In this document: piece by piece, positions 54,057 through 62,312 of the stretch
How positions within the stretch are numbered: position 1 is the first letter of the stretch
How the letters are laid out: each line of letters opens with the position of its first letter
DNA from: GCA-002708315 sp964460905
GTDB taxonomy: Bacteria; Bacteroidota; Bacteroidia; Bacteroidales; F082
Direction: 5' to 3'
Length of the DNA: 64,000 bases
Assembly: GCA_964460905.1 (NCBI GenBank)
Contig: CAYWRM010000010.1
Location: 38,259 to 102,258, forward strand
The notes under the pieces: model-generated
What the model was told of the DNA's origin: nothing
What the model saw: only the letters and a program-made list of their open reading frames with translations
The model's database searches: none
Translations under genes and position numbers: made by a program

Positions 54057-54905
54057 TCAGATATTTTTCAAATAGTTACAGCTTATTTCAACACTTTCCA
54101 TTGGATCCATAGTAAAGGCTTCTTGTTCAACAAAATAATATTTCATTCCCGACAATTTTTTTTCTTCAAACAAAGCGGAGAAATTTATTATTCCGGATCC
54201 TATTTCAGTAGATTCTCTCTCTTCATCATCAGCCATATCTTTTACATGCCATAACTCAAATCTGCCGGGATATTTATTAAAATAATCCATAGGACTTTGT
54301 CCTCCATAAACCATCCAATACAAATCCAGTTGCATGCAAACCTTATCAGCATCTGTTTGCTTTAGAATTATATCATAAGGGATTTGTCCATCAATCTCTT
54401 CAAATTCGAAGGCATGATTATGATAACCAAATCTAATGCCCAGCTGATTGCATTGCTCACCAATGATATTCATTTCTTCAGCTAATCTGCTATAAGTATC
54501 AATTGATGTTCTCCTGTCTTTACCAATCCACGGAAGGATGACATAAGACATTCCTGCATTTAATGTGTCTTCAGCTACTTTTTTGGCATTATCGGGGTTG
54601 ATACTACTATGAGAACTCATTGGAATTAACCCTAAATCTAATAATACCTTCTTATATTCAGTAGGTTTGTAACCATAAAATTTCCCGTCATTATAACCTG
54701 CTGCTTCAATTGAGTTATAGCCTATTTTAGAAAGCTTTGTAAGAGTTCCTGTGAAATCTTTTTTCACCAAATCACGTAAAGTATATAGCTGGATACCTAT
54801 TAATTGTTTATTTTTTGATGAAGTTAACAAACATGAAGGAGTTACTAAACTTAATGCTGATACTGCAGCTATACTTTTTACAAATGTTCGGCGTTTCATT
54901 GGCAT
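54057..54905 (-). CDS. Exported sugar phosphate isomerase/epimerase family protein
   Basis: A 282-residue TIM-barrel protein of the AP-endonuclease-2/xylose isomerase-like group. The N-terminus has a twin-arginine-like signal (KRRTFVKSIAAVSALSLV) followed by TPSC, a possible lipobox. The barrel has GIQLYTLRDLVKKDF, YNSIEAAGYNDGKFYG, GYHNHAFEFEEIDG and HVKDMADDEERES, with Glu, His and Asp residues that fit a divalent-metal site. ATG at 54905 or, two codons later, at 54899. In 3-keto-sugar clusters such proteins act as isomerases or lyases on the keto sugar. It couples to the next gene. Confidence 0.85.
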   Translation of the reverse strand: MPMKRRTFVKSIAAVSALSLVTPSCLLTSSKNKQLIGIQLYTLRDLVKKDFTGTLTKLSKIGYNSIEAAGYNDGKFYGYKPTEYKKVLLDLGLIPMSSHSSINPDNAKKVAEDTLNAGMSYVILPWIGKDRRTSIDTYSRLAEEMNIIGEQCNQLGIRFGYHNHAFEFEEIDGQIPYDIILKQTDADKVCMQLDLYWMVYGGQSPMDYFNKYPGRFELWHVKDMADDEERESTEIGSGIINFSALFEEKKLSGMKYYFVEQEAFTMDPMESVEISCNYLKNI

Positions 54906-55002
54906 TTGGTTTTGAATTAAGATTCAAGAGCCAGGAAAAAGGAATCAATAATAAAGGCAAAAATTATTTTCCTTTACATTTAATTACAAATTCGGGTTAA
55001 AG

Positions 55003-56556
55003 TTAAACAATTTGTTGTTTATCAGCATCCCAAAACACTTTTCTATTTTCGTGGTACGACATGGTACCCATATGGGCTGTCATAGCCTCCTCAAATCCCT
55101 GATCTACATTACAACTTGGTTGCTTTTCGGTTCTTATACAATCTACCCATTCTTTAATGTGTAAATGAGATGTGTCAACACGTTTACCTCCACGATATGT
55201 GTATAACAATCCACGACCAGCAAAATATTGTTCTGTGGGTGAAGTTATTGCGTCCACTTGTTTCATGCCCGGAGTAAATGAATACAGTGGTAGCTTGGGA
55301 TCAATTATCCCCTCCTTAATTTTTTCTTTATACTTTGTAGAACCTGGGTCAGCATATAATTTAAGATTACCTCCAACTTCCATATAAGCATCATGCCCCA
55401 TTATTACTTTTCCTCTTTTTTTATTACTTGCCAACGAAGCACTATATAGTAAAGACATGTCCCTGGAGGGATATTCAAATGTCATTTGTAATACATCGGG
55501 TACCGTACGACCATCTTTATAATAATATATTCCTCCGGAGGATGTGGCTGATTCGGCAATACCCAAATTCAATATTTGATTCATCGCATCAAACTCATGC
55601 GTAAACAAATCACCGGAAAGGCCGGTGCTATAGTCCCACCAGCAACGCCATCTGAAAAAACGCTCAAGACTAAAATCATGCCAGGGAGCAGGACCGATAA
55701 ATTGCTTCCAATCAATATTGTTAGGCGTAGCATTTTCAGGAATATGATATTGCCAAGCGCCTCCCGGACTGTTTCGATTAGTTGTTACTTCAATTAAATT
55801 CACTTTTCCAAGTAAGCCTTTTTCATAAGCTTGTTTAGCTTTAAAGTGGCTTTCTGTTTGGCGGTTTTGATGCCCCAATTGAAATACAATATTATTATCT
55901 TTTACAGCATTAACAACATCATATGTCTCTTCAACTGTCCAGGTCATAGGCTTTTCACAATATACATGTTTACCGGCTTTGGCAGCAGCAATAGTTATTG
56001 TTCCGTGCCAGTGATCTGGGGTCGCAATTATAACCGCATCAATGTTGTCAGCTTCTAGCAATTCTTTATAGTTATTATAACGAGTTGGCGTATTTCCCAT
56101 CTTGCCATCTATACCATTTCTATAACTGTTGGCACTGGCCTTCAGTCCTTTTTCTGCATTACTTTCGTAGATATCGCATACACCTGTCACCACAAGGTTT
56201 AAATCTTCCTGCTGCATATATTCCTCATAACGCTTATCTGTCTTATTTTCATTTGCCCAATACTTCCAGTCATCAATAGTTTCGGGATGAACAAACCCTG
56301 CTGCCATTAACAGATGCCGACCCCTGCCACCAGTTCCTATTATACCAATTCTTATTATTATTTTATTTGTAGGTTCGGTTGAAAACGCCAACTGTTCTTC
56401 ATCAAGGTTAACCTCAGCATTTAAGGCATTTTTCAGCATTCGCGATAATTTTTGCTTTTGATACCAACTGTATGCAAATGCACCAGCAACAGGTAATGTG
56501 GCTAAACCTTTTAATACATCTCTTCTATTGATATTTTTGTTTTTTTCTTCAGACAT
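55003..56556 (-). CDS. Tat-exported Gfo/Idh/MocA oxidoreductase (second)
   Basis: A 517-residue oxidoreductase with a twin-arginine signal (INRRDVLKGLATLPVAGAFA) and an unusually long stretch between signal and Rossmann start (IRIGIIGTGGRGRHLLMAAG at about 69). Catalytic region AGKHVYCEKPMTWTVEE has the standard EKP; substrate domain blocks include NRNSPGGAWQYHIP and GLSGDLFTHEFDAMN. It is not a close copy of the 51497-52984 protein, so the two probably act on different substrates or steps. It follows the DoxX gene by ten bases. Confidence 0.88.
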   Translation of the reverse strand: MSEEKNKNINRRDVLKGLATLPVAGAFAYSWYQKQKLSRMLKNALNAEVNLDEEQLAFSTEPTNKIIIRIGIIGTGGRGRHLLMAAGFVHPETIDDWKYWANENKTDKRYEEYMQQEDLNLVVTGVCDIYESNAEKGLKASANSYRNGIDGKMGNTPTRYNNYKELLEADNIDAVIIATPDHWHGTITIAAAKAGKHVYCEKPMTWTVEETYDVVNAVKDNNIVFQLGHQNRQTESHFKAKQAYEKGLLGKVNLIEVTTNRNSPGGAWQYHIPENATPNNIDWKQFIGPAPWHDFSLERFFRWRCWWDYSTGLSGDLFTHEFDAMNQILNLGIAESATSSGGIYYYKDGRTVPDVLQMTFEYPSRDMSLLYSASLASNKKRGKVIMGHDAYMEVGGNLKLYADPGSTKYKEKIKEGIIDPKLPLYSFTPGMKQVDAITSPTEQYFAGRGLLYTYRGGKRVDTSHLHIKEWVDCIRTEKQPSCNVDQGFEEAMTAHMGTMSYHENRKVFWDADKQQIV

Positions 56557-56566
56557 TTTTTAATAC

Positions 56567-57034
56567 TTATTTTCTTGAAAAAATTAAACGATCAAGTCCT
56601 ATAAATTTAGAAGTTGGAAAAACTAATAATACTATTATTGCTATCATCTCTATTAATACCTTGTTTACAATCAGATAACTACCTTCGGTTGGCATAGCAT
56701 ATACCAAACCCACAAAGGGTGGATGTGAAAGATAATACATTGCAAGTAGTAATACACCGGCTGAAATTGCTACACGACAAAAGATTCCTAAAATTAAACC
56801 TGCGCCGATTGCTATCAGTCCCCAAATATTAATCCAGTCTATCCATTGCAATAAATCGGGATTTGCTGCCATGCCTTTATAAAACTCAGATAAAAAGCCT
56901 TCCGAATCTAGCAAAAACCCCACACTCGACCAATTGGGGTTGGTCAGTTTTACCAGGCCTTCGTACAAGAAATGCCAGCCAATGGTTACCCTTAATGCAA
57001 CCAACCAAAAAATTTGAAAGTTTGTATATTTCAT
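56567..57034 (-). CDS. DoxX family membrane protein
   Basis: A 155-residue inner-membrane protein with four helices. The start LRVTIGWHFLYEGLVKL is the DoxX/TQO-small-subunit signature. Proteins of this group are found near quinone-linked oxidoreductases; in this operon it could pass electrons from periplasmic sugar oxidation to the quinone pool (inference). It lies between the tandem DUF1080 gene (25 bases upstream) and the second Gfo/Idh/MocA gene (10 bases downstream), an order seen for Bacteroidota sugar-oxidation clusters as far as I recall. Confidence 0.82.
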   Translation of the reverse strand: MKYTNFQIFWLVALRVTIGWHFLYEGLVKLTNPNWSSVGFLLDSEGFLSEFYKGMAANPDLLQWIDWINIWGLIAIGAGLILGIFCRVAISAGVLLLAMYYLSHPPFVGLVYAMPTEGSYLIVNKVLIEMIAIIVLLVFPTSKFIGLDRLIFSRK

Positions 57035-57059
57035 TTTATACTGTTGTGTGTTCTGTGTT

Positions 57060-58331
57060 TTACAGCTTTTTAATATATATATCGTTCCATCTTACCTTGA
57101 TGCCGCCACCATCATGAATTTGAAGTGCAATAACGCCATTAGCTTCTCCAATTTTTTTATCAGTAAGATCGGTCATTAGCTCATTGTTAAGCCAAACCAT
57201 TACACGATCGCCTACCACCTTAATTACAAGATCATTCCACACATTTTCAAGTAGTATATTTTCTCTGTCATCAGGAATTTGCCAAAGCCAACCACGGCCA
57301 TATGATTCATAAATACCACCCGAGTCATTACCCGGTGGAGCAACTTCCACTTGCCATCCACTTATTTTAGTGCCTTCAAGAGATGACCTAAAAAACACTC
57401 CACTATTACCGTCAGCTTCTTGTTTGAAGCGAAGGTGTAATATGAAATCTTCAAATGTGTCAGTTGTTGCCAGGTAACCATACTTACTATCTGGGCCACT
57501 CTCACAAATTAGGTCCCCATCTTGTACATACCAACGCTCTGTACCATGAATTTTCCAACCATCAAGATTTTTGCCATTAAATAATGGCTTCCCCTTATGT
57601 GTCAAATCTTTAATTTTAATATTTCGATATTTTACGATACTTCCATGATCTTGTAAAGAGATATGACCTTTGCTTGCAGTACCATAACCGGGATAGTTTT
57701 TCCACTTTGATGCTTGAACTCGTTTTTTCCAATCGTCTGTCCATAATTCGTACGAGACTATTTTTTGTTCATTGAGCCAATGCTCTACTTTACCATTATC
57801 AACAATAATTTTAGATGTGTTGAATTCGCCGGAAGGTTTTAATGTTTTATCTTTTGCAACATGCATTGCATAATTTGCTCCTGTTTTTTGTGTTTCATCA
57901 AGTGGGTTAGGATAACCAGCATCGTCAAGCACCTGAAATTCCGGACCAGTAGCATAAACAGCAGGGTAATCTGCTTCAAGCACACGATACAAAACACCAC
58001 TGTTCCCTGCCTCTTCTATTGCCCATTCGAAATACAATTCAAAGTCTTCAAATTGTTCAGTAGTAATTATATCACCACCTAAATCTCCTCCTTTACCAAG
58101 GCCAACCAGGTTACCATCCTGTACTTCCCAACCAACAATTTCATCTTGTTTAAAACTACGCCAGCCGTTTGTTGTTTTCCCATCAAATAATAATATCCAG
58201 CCATCAGCAATTTCTTGCTGATCAAGTGTGTTTAATGTTTCTATTCTCTGGGAAACAGCCTGATTGTGAGCTATTAAAACTGTGAATAGCGCTATCATCA
58301 AATTAAATATTTGTCTTTTCATCTTTTTCAT
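57060..58331 (-). CDS. Secreted tandem DUF1080 protein (3-keto-glycoside hydrolase-type)
   Basis: A 423-residue secreted protein with two DUF1080 domains. The signal peptide ends near HNQAVSQ. Domain one (about 40-245) has LFDGKTTNGWRSFKQ, FELYFEWAIEEAGNSGVLY and GPEFQVLDDAGYPNP; domain two (about 250-423) has LFNGKNLDGWKIHG, FILHLRFKQEADGNSGVFF and VMVWLNNELMTDL. Domain one resembles the single-domain lipoprotein at 48922-49713 more closely than domain two. DUF1080 proteins have been described as 3-keto-disaccharide hydrolases/lyases. ATG 58331 is used; a second in-frame ATG is at 58322. Confidence 0.85.
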   Translation of the reverse strand: MKKMKRQIFNLMIALFTVLIAHNQAVSQRIETLNTLDQQEIADGWILLFDGKTTNGWRSFKQDEIVGWEVQDGNLVGLGKGGDLGGDIITTEQFEDFELYFEWAIEEAGNSGVLYRVLEADYPAVYATGPEFQVLDDAGYPNPLDETQKTGANYAMHVAKDKTLKPSGEFNTSKIIVDNGKVEHWLNEQKIVSYELWTDDWKKRVQASKWKNYPGYGTASKGHISLQDHGSIVKYRNIKIKDLTHKGKPLFNGKNLDGWKIHGTERWYVQDGDLICESGPDSKYGYLATTDTFEDFILHLRFKQEADGNSGVFFRSSLEGTKISGWQVEVAPPGNDSGGIYESYGRGWLWQIPDDRENILLENVWNDLVIKVVGDRVMVWLNNELMTDLTDKKIGEANGVIALQIHDGGGIKVRWNDIYIKKL

Positions 58332-58346
58332 TTTCTAATTTCATTT

Positions 58347-58871
58347 TTAATAAATCATAACCCTAACCGTAGGTATCTCTCCTTCCGGAACCCTAATATT
58401 AAAAGCTTCACTTAAGGTTGAGCCTGCTGCTAATTGAGTGCCAATTATTACAGATTTAGTATAGTGGTTATAGGGATCTTCATCTTTTTTTACGGGAGTG
58501 CATTTTTTGCATTTATAAGGCACTGATATGTATAATGGTTTGGGATAAAAACGAGTACTTGTAGATGACAGAGCCTTACCATTTGCATTAGTAAACTGAA
58601 AATATGCAAGAGCGTATTGTGGTTCCTTATTAAAATAATCAGTTGCCACTTCAAAAAGACGAGTGTAATTATTATCCTGGTTAGTAACTGTAGCTGTTAA
58701 TCTGTATAAATCACTCCCCTTTTTTGTTTCTTTTTTAACAACAGAATAACTAACAAGCATGCCATTTATCTGTGAATCTTCTCCGTCTTTTAGTTCAGTA
58801 AATCCCTGGCCAAAAACAGGACTTACACAAAAGATGATAACTACTATGATTGCCGGTATAAAAAATTTCAT
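58347..58871 (-). CDS. Secreted protein of unknown function with CKKC motif
   Basis: A 174-residue protein with a signal peptide (FIPAIIVVIIFCVSPVFGQ). The mature part is beta-rich with YRLTATVTNQDNNYTRLFEV and a CKKC pair (PYKCKKCTPVKKDEDP) at about residue 120, which could be a metal or disulfide site. I do not recognise a family. It is the first gene of the seven-gene operon and sits 15 bases upstream of the tandem DUF1080 gene, 52 bases after a perfect -7 box. Confidence 0.7.
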   Translation of the reverse strand: MKFFIPAIIVVIIFCVSPVFGQGFTELKDGEDSQINGMLVSYSVVKKETKKGSDLYRLTATVTNQDNNYTRLFEVATDYFNKEPQYALAYFQFTNANGKALSSTSTRFYPKPLYISVPYKCKKCTPVKKDEDPYNHYTKSVIIGTQLAAGSTLSEAFNIRVPEGEIPTVRVMIY

Positions 58872-58922
58872 AATATTATTTTTTTAGTTTATTATTATTT
58901 GCCGTAAAAATACATTTATCAA

Positions 58923-58930
58923 CAAAGATA
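58923..58930 (-). promoter_or_regulatory. Bacteroidota -7 box TATCTTTG for the sugar operon
   Basis: Perfect TAnnTTTG match on the minus strand 52 bases before the first gene of the 51497-58871 operon. Confidence 0.55.
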
Positions 58931-59043
58931 GCTTTTAAATCTTTATTTTGGCAGCCTTGCATTTCACTCATTGCGATTTACCAAACAGTGGATCTTAACA
59001 CTAAACCATTATATTTTTTAACCAAAAACGTAATCTTTTTTAT

Positions 59044-59051
59044 TATCTTTG
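59044..59051 (+). promoter_or_regulatory. Bacteroidota -7 box TATCTTTG
   Basis: Perfect TAnnTTTG match 80 bases before the ATG at 59131 of the large surface protein gene; divergent from the sugar operon promoter. Confidence 0.5.
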
Positions 59052-59130
59052 TTTTGATACATTTCTAGTAAGTCATATTGTTGAAATTATCAGAAATACA
59101 TTGTTTTTTTTCACTGGATAATAGCGTGTA

Positions 59131-60747
59131 ATGAAATTTAATTTCTTTTTACTTATTAATATCTGCACTATTTTATTTTTTGTGATTCCGGCGCATTCTC
59201 AAAATCTTGTTTTCAATTGTAATCTTGAGAATTGGAGTGACTGTCCTTCTGATCATAGTCAGATTTATTATTGCGAAAATTGGTATTCTCCGGGTGAAGG
59301 AACATCAGATTACTGCAATGGCTGTAGTTCAAATGATTTTTGTAGCGTTCCAAATAATTTATGGGGAAATCAATTAGCTGCTAACGGTGTTGGTTATGCA
59401 CATATAATTTGCTATTATCCTCAGGGGCATCAATGGGAATATATTCAAACAAAATTAGCATGTACTTTAATACAAGGTGAAACGTACGATGTTTCATTCA
59501 TGGTATCCTGTTCCGACAGAAGCCATTATGCAATTGATGGAATGGGGCTTCAGTTTTCAGCTGATTCCCTATTACAAAGTGGCACAAATATTATATCTAT
59601 TCCCGGAGGTCCTCATATTAAAAACACACCCGGCTCGCCATTAAGTGATAAAACTGATTGGGTGGAAATTTCGGGGCAATATGTTGCTTCAGGAGATGAA
59701 GAATATATAACAATAGGTAATTTTATAGTAAATTCAAATTTGTATATTCATACGTTTCCGGCAACTGGAGATCAATTACCTCTTTCATCATATTATATTG
59801 ATAAAATAAGTATAGTACCAATTACATCAATGCTTAACCTGGGTAATGATACCACTCTTTGTCCACAAATAACTATGGTTCTAGATGCTTTTATCCCTTG
59901 TGCAACATCATATCTTTGGAGTAATGGCTCATCTGATTCTACAATAACTGTTAGTACTTCCGGAAATTATAGTGTTGAAGTTGAAATAGGGTGTGGAAGT
60001 ATAAGTGATAACATTAGCGTTCAATATCTTCAATCCCCTTATATTTCACTTCCTAACGATACTTCAATTTGCATTGGAGCGAATATTATTTTGGATCCAG
60101 GCTCCGGATTCAGCAGTTATTTGTGGCAAGATAGTAGTATTAATCAGGATTATATTGCTGATACTGCTGGATTATATTGGGTAGAAGTAGAAGATGTTAC
60201 GGGATGCATTATTAGAGATTCTGTTGATATTGGAATGATAACTGTTCCATCCTTTCAGCTAGGGAATGATACAACTTTGTGTCTTGGCAACTCAATAACT
60301 CTAAATGCAGGCATAACGGGCCCATATATGGAATACCTATGGAGTAATTATAGTATTGATACATCAATAGTTGTATCCGACTCCAGAATATACTGGCTAC
60401 AAGCTTCAAATCCCTGTGGGGTGAGTACAGATTCTGTTCAAATTGATTTCGAAAACTGTAGCACTAACATCTTTTTTCCTAATGCATTTACACCAAACGG
60501 GGATGGCACTAACGATACTTTTACACCGATTGCAGCAAATATTACTAATTTCAAAATGTACATTTTTGACCGTTGGGGAAAACAGCTATTCGAAACCACA
60601 TCGCAAACAACCGGTTGGGATGGAAATTGTAATGGTAGCCAGTGTCCTATAGGAACCTATGTGTGGGTTGTTCAATACCATGAACTAACTTCAGTGTCAG
60701 AACAAAAAACCGAAACACTTAAAGGAACCGTAACGTTAATTCGTTAA
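59131..60747 (+). CDS. Secreted protein with gliding-associated (CHU_C, type B) C-terminal domain
   Basis: A 538-residue surface protein. Signal peptide about 1-23 (IPAHSQ), an N-terminal Cys-rich beta domain (CNGCSSNDFCSVPNN) of the carbohydrate-binding type, then three or so Ig-like repeats with the recurring string LGNDTTLCPQITMVLDA / LPNDTSICIGANIILDPG / LGNDTTLCLGNSITLNAG, and a C-terminal gliding motility-associated domain (FFPNAFTPNGDGTNDTF, FDRWGKQLFET, CPIGTYVWVVQY). This C-terminus directs type IX secretion of type B cargo. The N-terminal half could bind a ligand; no catalytic motif is seen. Confidence 0.85.
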   Translation: MKFNFFLLINICTILFFVIPAHSQNLVFNCNLENWSDCPSDHSQIYYCENWYSPGEGTSDYCNGCSSNDFCSVPNNLWGNQLAANGVGYAHIICYYPQGHQWEYIQTKLACTLIQGETYDVSFMVSCSDRSHYAIDGMGLQFSADSLLQSGTNIISIPGGPHIKNTPGSPLSDKTDWVEISGQYVASGDEEYITIGNFIVNSNLYIHTFPATGDQLPLSSYYIDKISIVPITSMLNLGNDTTLCPQITMVLDAFIPCATSYLWSNGSSDSTITVSTSGNYSVEVEIGCGSISDNISVQYLQSPYISLPNDTSICIGANIILDPGSGFSSYLWQDSSINQDYIADTAGLYWVEVEDVTGCIIRDSVDIGMITVPSFQLGNDTTLCLGNSITLNAGITGPYMEYLWSNYSIDTSIVVSDSRIYWLQASNPCGVSTDSVQIDFENCSTNIFFPNAFTPNGDGTNDTFTPIAANITNFKMYIFDRWGKQLFETTSQTTGWDGNCNGSQCPIGTYVWVVQYHELTSVSEQKTETLKGTVTLIR

Positions 60748-60791
60748 ACTCTTTTTCCTAAAACTCAAGGTTCATTTTAAAAGCTTCTAAG

Positions 60792-60799
60792 TATATTTG
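60792..60799 (+). promoter_or_regulatory. Bacteroidota -7 box TATATTTG for the tctCB-tctA operon
   Basis: Perfect TAnnTTTG match seven bases before ATG 60806; it contains the TTG at 60797 that would otherwise be taken as the start. The short distance predicts a very short or leaderless transcript, which is unusual. Confidence 0.5.
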
Positions 60800-60805
60800 C
60801 ACCAC

Positions 60806-62308
60806 ATGATTATTAAAAATTATATTGCAGGAATAATTTTTGTTTTCTACATTGTACTTATTGGGTATTTATATCTTGGTATCGGGCAACGAAATACTTA
60901 TCCTGCTAAACCAATCAGCATTATAGTTCATTCAAAACCTGGATCAGCTATTGATTATATGGCTCGTAAAGTTGCTGAAATTGCACGTAAATATAGTGAT
61001 GTAGCTTTTGTAGTAGAAAATCGTTCGGGAACCCAAGGGCTTGTTGCCATGCAACATGCTCTTGATTTAAAGGCTGATGGATATACTTTACTTGGCGTAA
61101 CCAAATCCTTTCTTTCAACCGTTATGGTAAATAAAAGTAAAGTTAGCCTTAATGATTTTCGATTTATTGCAAATATGGTTTCTGATCCCGAAGCATTGAT
61201 ATCAAATAAAGCAAGAAACTTCAATTCGCTTGATGATATTATTAAAGATGCTGATAGTGAAAAAGAACAGGTTTGGATAGGTCCCGGAACAGGTAGCCGC
61301 GATCATATGATGGCCCTTGTTACTAGCGAAACTCTTGGTATTAATGTCAAGTGGATTGATTATAAAAGTGCACCACAATCCATTCTTGCTTTACTCAGAG
61401 ATGAAGCAGCAGTTTATGTAGGTAATCCTGCTGATATAAAAGGTAAAAGCAATCTTGATATTGTTTCTATTGCAAGCAAAAAACGGTTAATATCACTTCC
61501 TGAAGTGCCAACATTTAAAGAACAAGGGTATAATCTTGACGAATCGATGTGGAGGGGTTTTGCTTTTAAAAGGGGGGTACCCGATGAGGCTATTGAATAT
61601 ATTACTAAGGTGCTACAGGATGTTGTTAATGATGATGAGTGGAAAAATTATTGTGATGAAACATATGTTTTTTCGAGTTTTGAAAAGGAGGGTGAATTTA
61701 CTGCCAGAATTATTCAGGAAGTTGACGAAACAAATTACTATTTAAATAAAGCAGGCTTACTTGTGGCATATCAAAAAGAAGGTCCTGTTCATATAATAAT
61801 AGTATTACTTATTATCGTCATTGGCGTCTTTTTGTTGTTACTTGCAATTAACAAGTTTCATGTCGGTAAAATAAATTATGATCAATTAATTGCCGGTAGT
61901 ATTATCAGTATTTCAATATTTTTTTACTACCAAACTGTTCTGTTTCAAATACCTGAAACGGGTAACATCACAAGTCCTTCACTTATTCCTCGAATTTGGA
62001 TAATTATACTAATTCTGTTAAGTATTATGTTATTAATCAAATCAAGAAATACGGTTACTAAAAGAACAAGTTATTCACCAAAAACCGTAATGATAATTAT
62101 TGCTTTACTGCTTATTTACCTGGTGGCAATGCAATGGGTTGGATATTTTATTACAACACCTGTTTTTATTTTGGCAACGATGTGCTTATTAAGATATCGC
62201 AAGTTTGGATTTATGATTATTAACGCTTTTGGGTTTGTGTTGTTCAGTTATTTTATTTTTAACAAGCTATTACATATTGACCTGCCACTAGGTTGGTGGT
62301 TTATTTAA
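60806..62308 (+). CDS. Fused TctC-TctB-like tripartite tricarboxylate transporter protein
   Basis: A 500-residue fusion. Residues 1-28 are a membrane helix with no cleavage site, which would tether the next domain outside the cytoplasm. Residues about 30-330 are a TctC/Bug-type substrate-binding domain (ISIIVHSKPGSAIDYMARKV, VVENRSGTQGLVAMQHAL, WIGPGTGSRDHMM, VGNPADIKGKSNLDIVS, RGFAFKRGVPDEAIEYI). Residues about 335-500 hold four or five helices of the TctB small-membrane-subunit type (ending HIDLPLGWWFI). Normally TctC and TctB are separate proteins. The next gene, after four bases, encodes TctA. Confidence 0.8.
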   Translation: MIIKNYIAGIIFVFYIVLIGYLYLGIGQRNTYPAKPISIIVHSKPGSAIDYMARKVAEIARKYSDVAFVVENRSGTQGLVAMQHALDLKADGYTLLGVTKSFLSTVMVNKSKVSLNDFRFIANMVSDPEALISNKARNFNSLDDIIKDADSEKEQVWIGPGTGSRDHMMALVTSETLGINVKWIDYKSAPQSILALLRDEAAVYVGNPADIKGKSNLDIVSIASKKRLISLPEVPTFKEQGYNLDESMWRGFAFKRGVPDEAIEYITKVLQDVVNDDEWKNYCDETYVFSSFEKEGEFTARIIQEVDETNYYLNKAGLLVAYQKEGPVHIIIVLLIIVIGVFLLLLAINKFHVGKINYDQLIAGSIISISIFFYYQTVLFQIPETGNITSPSLIPRIWIIILILLSIMLLIKSRNTVTKRTSYSPKTVMIIIALLLIYLVAMQWVGYFITTPVFILATMCLLRYRKFGFMIINAFGFVLFSYFIFNKLLHIDLPLGWWFI

Positions 62309-62312
62309 TACT

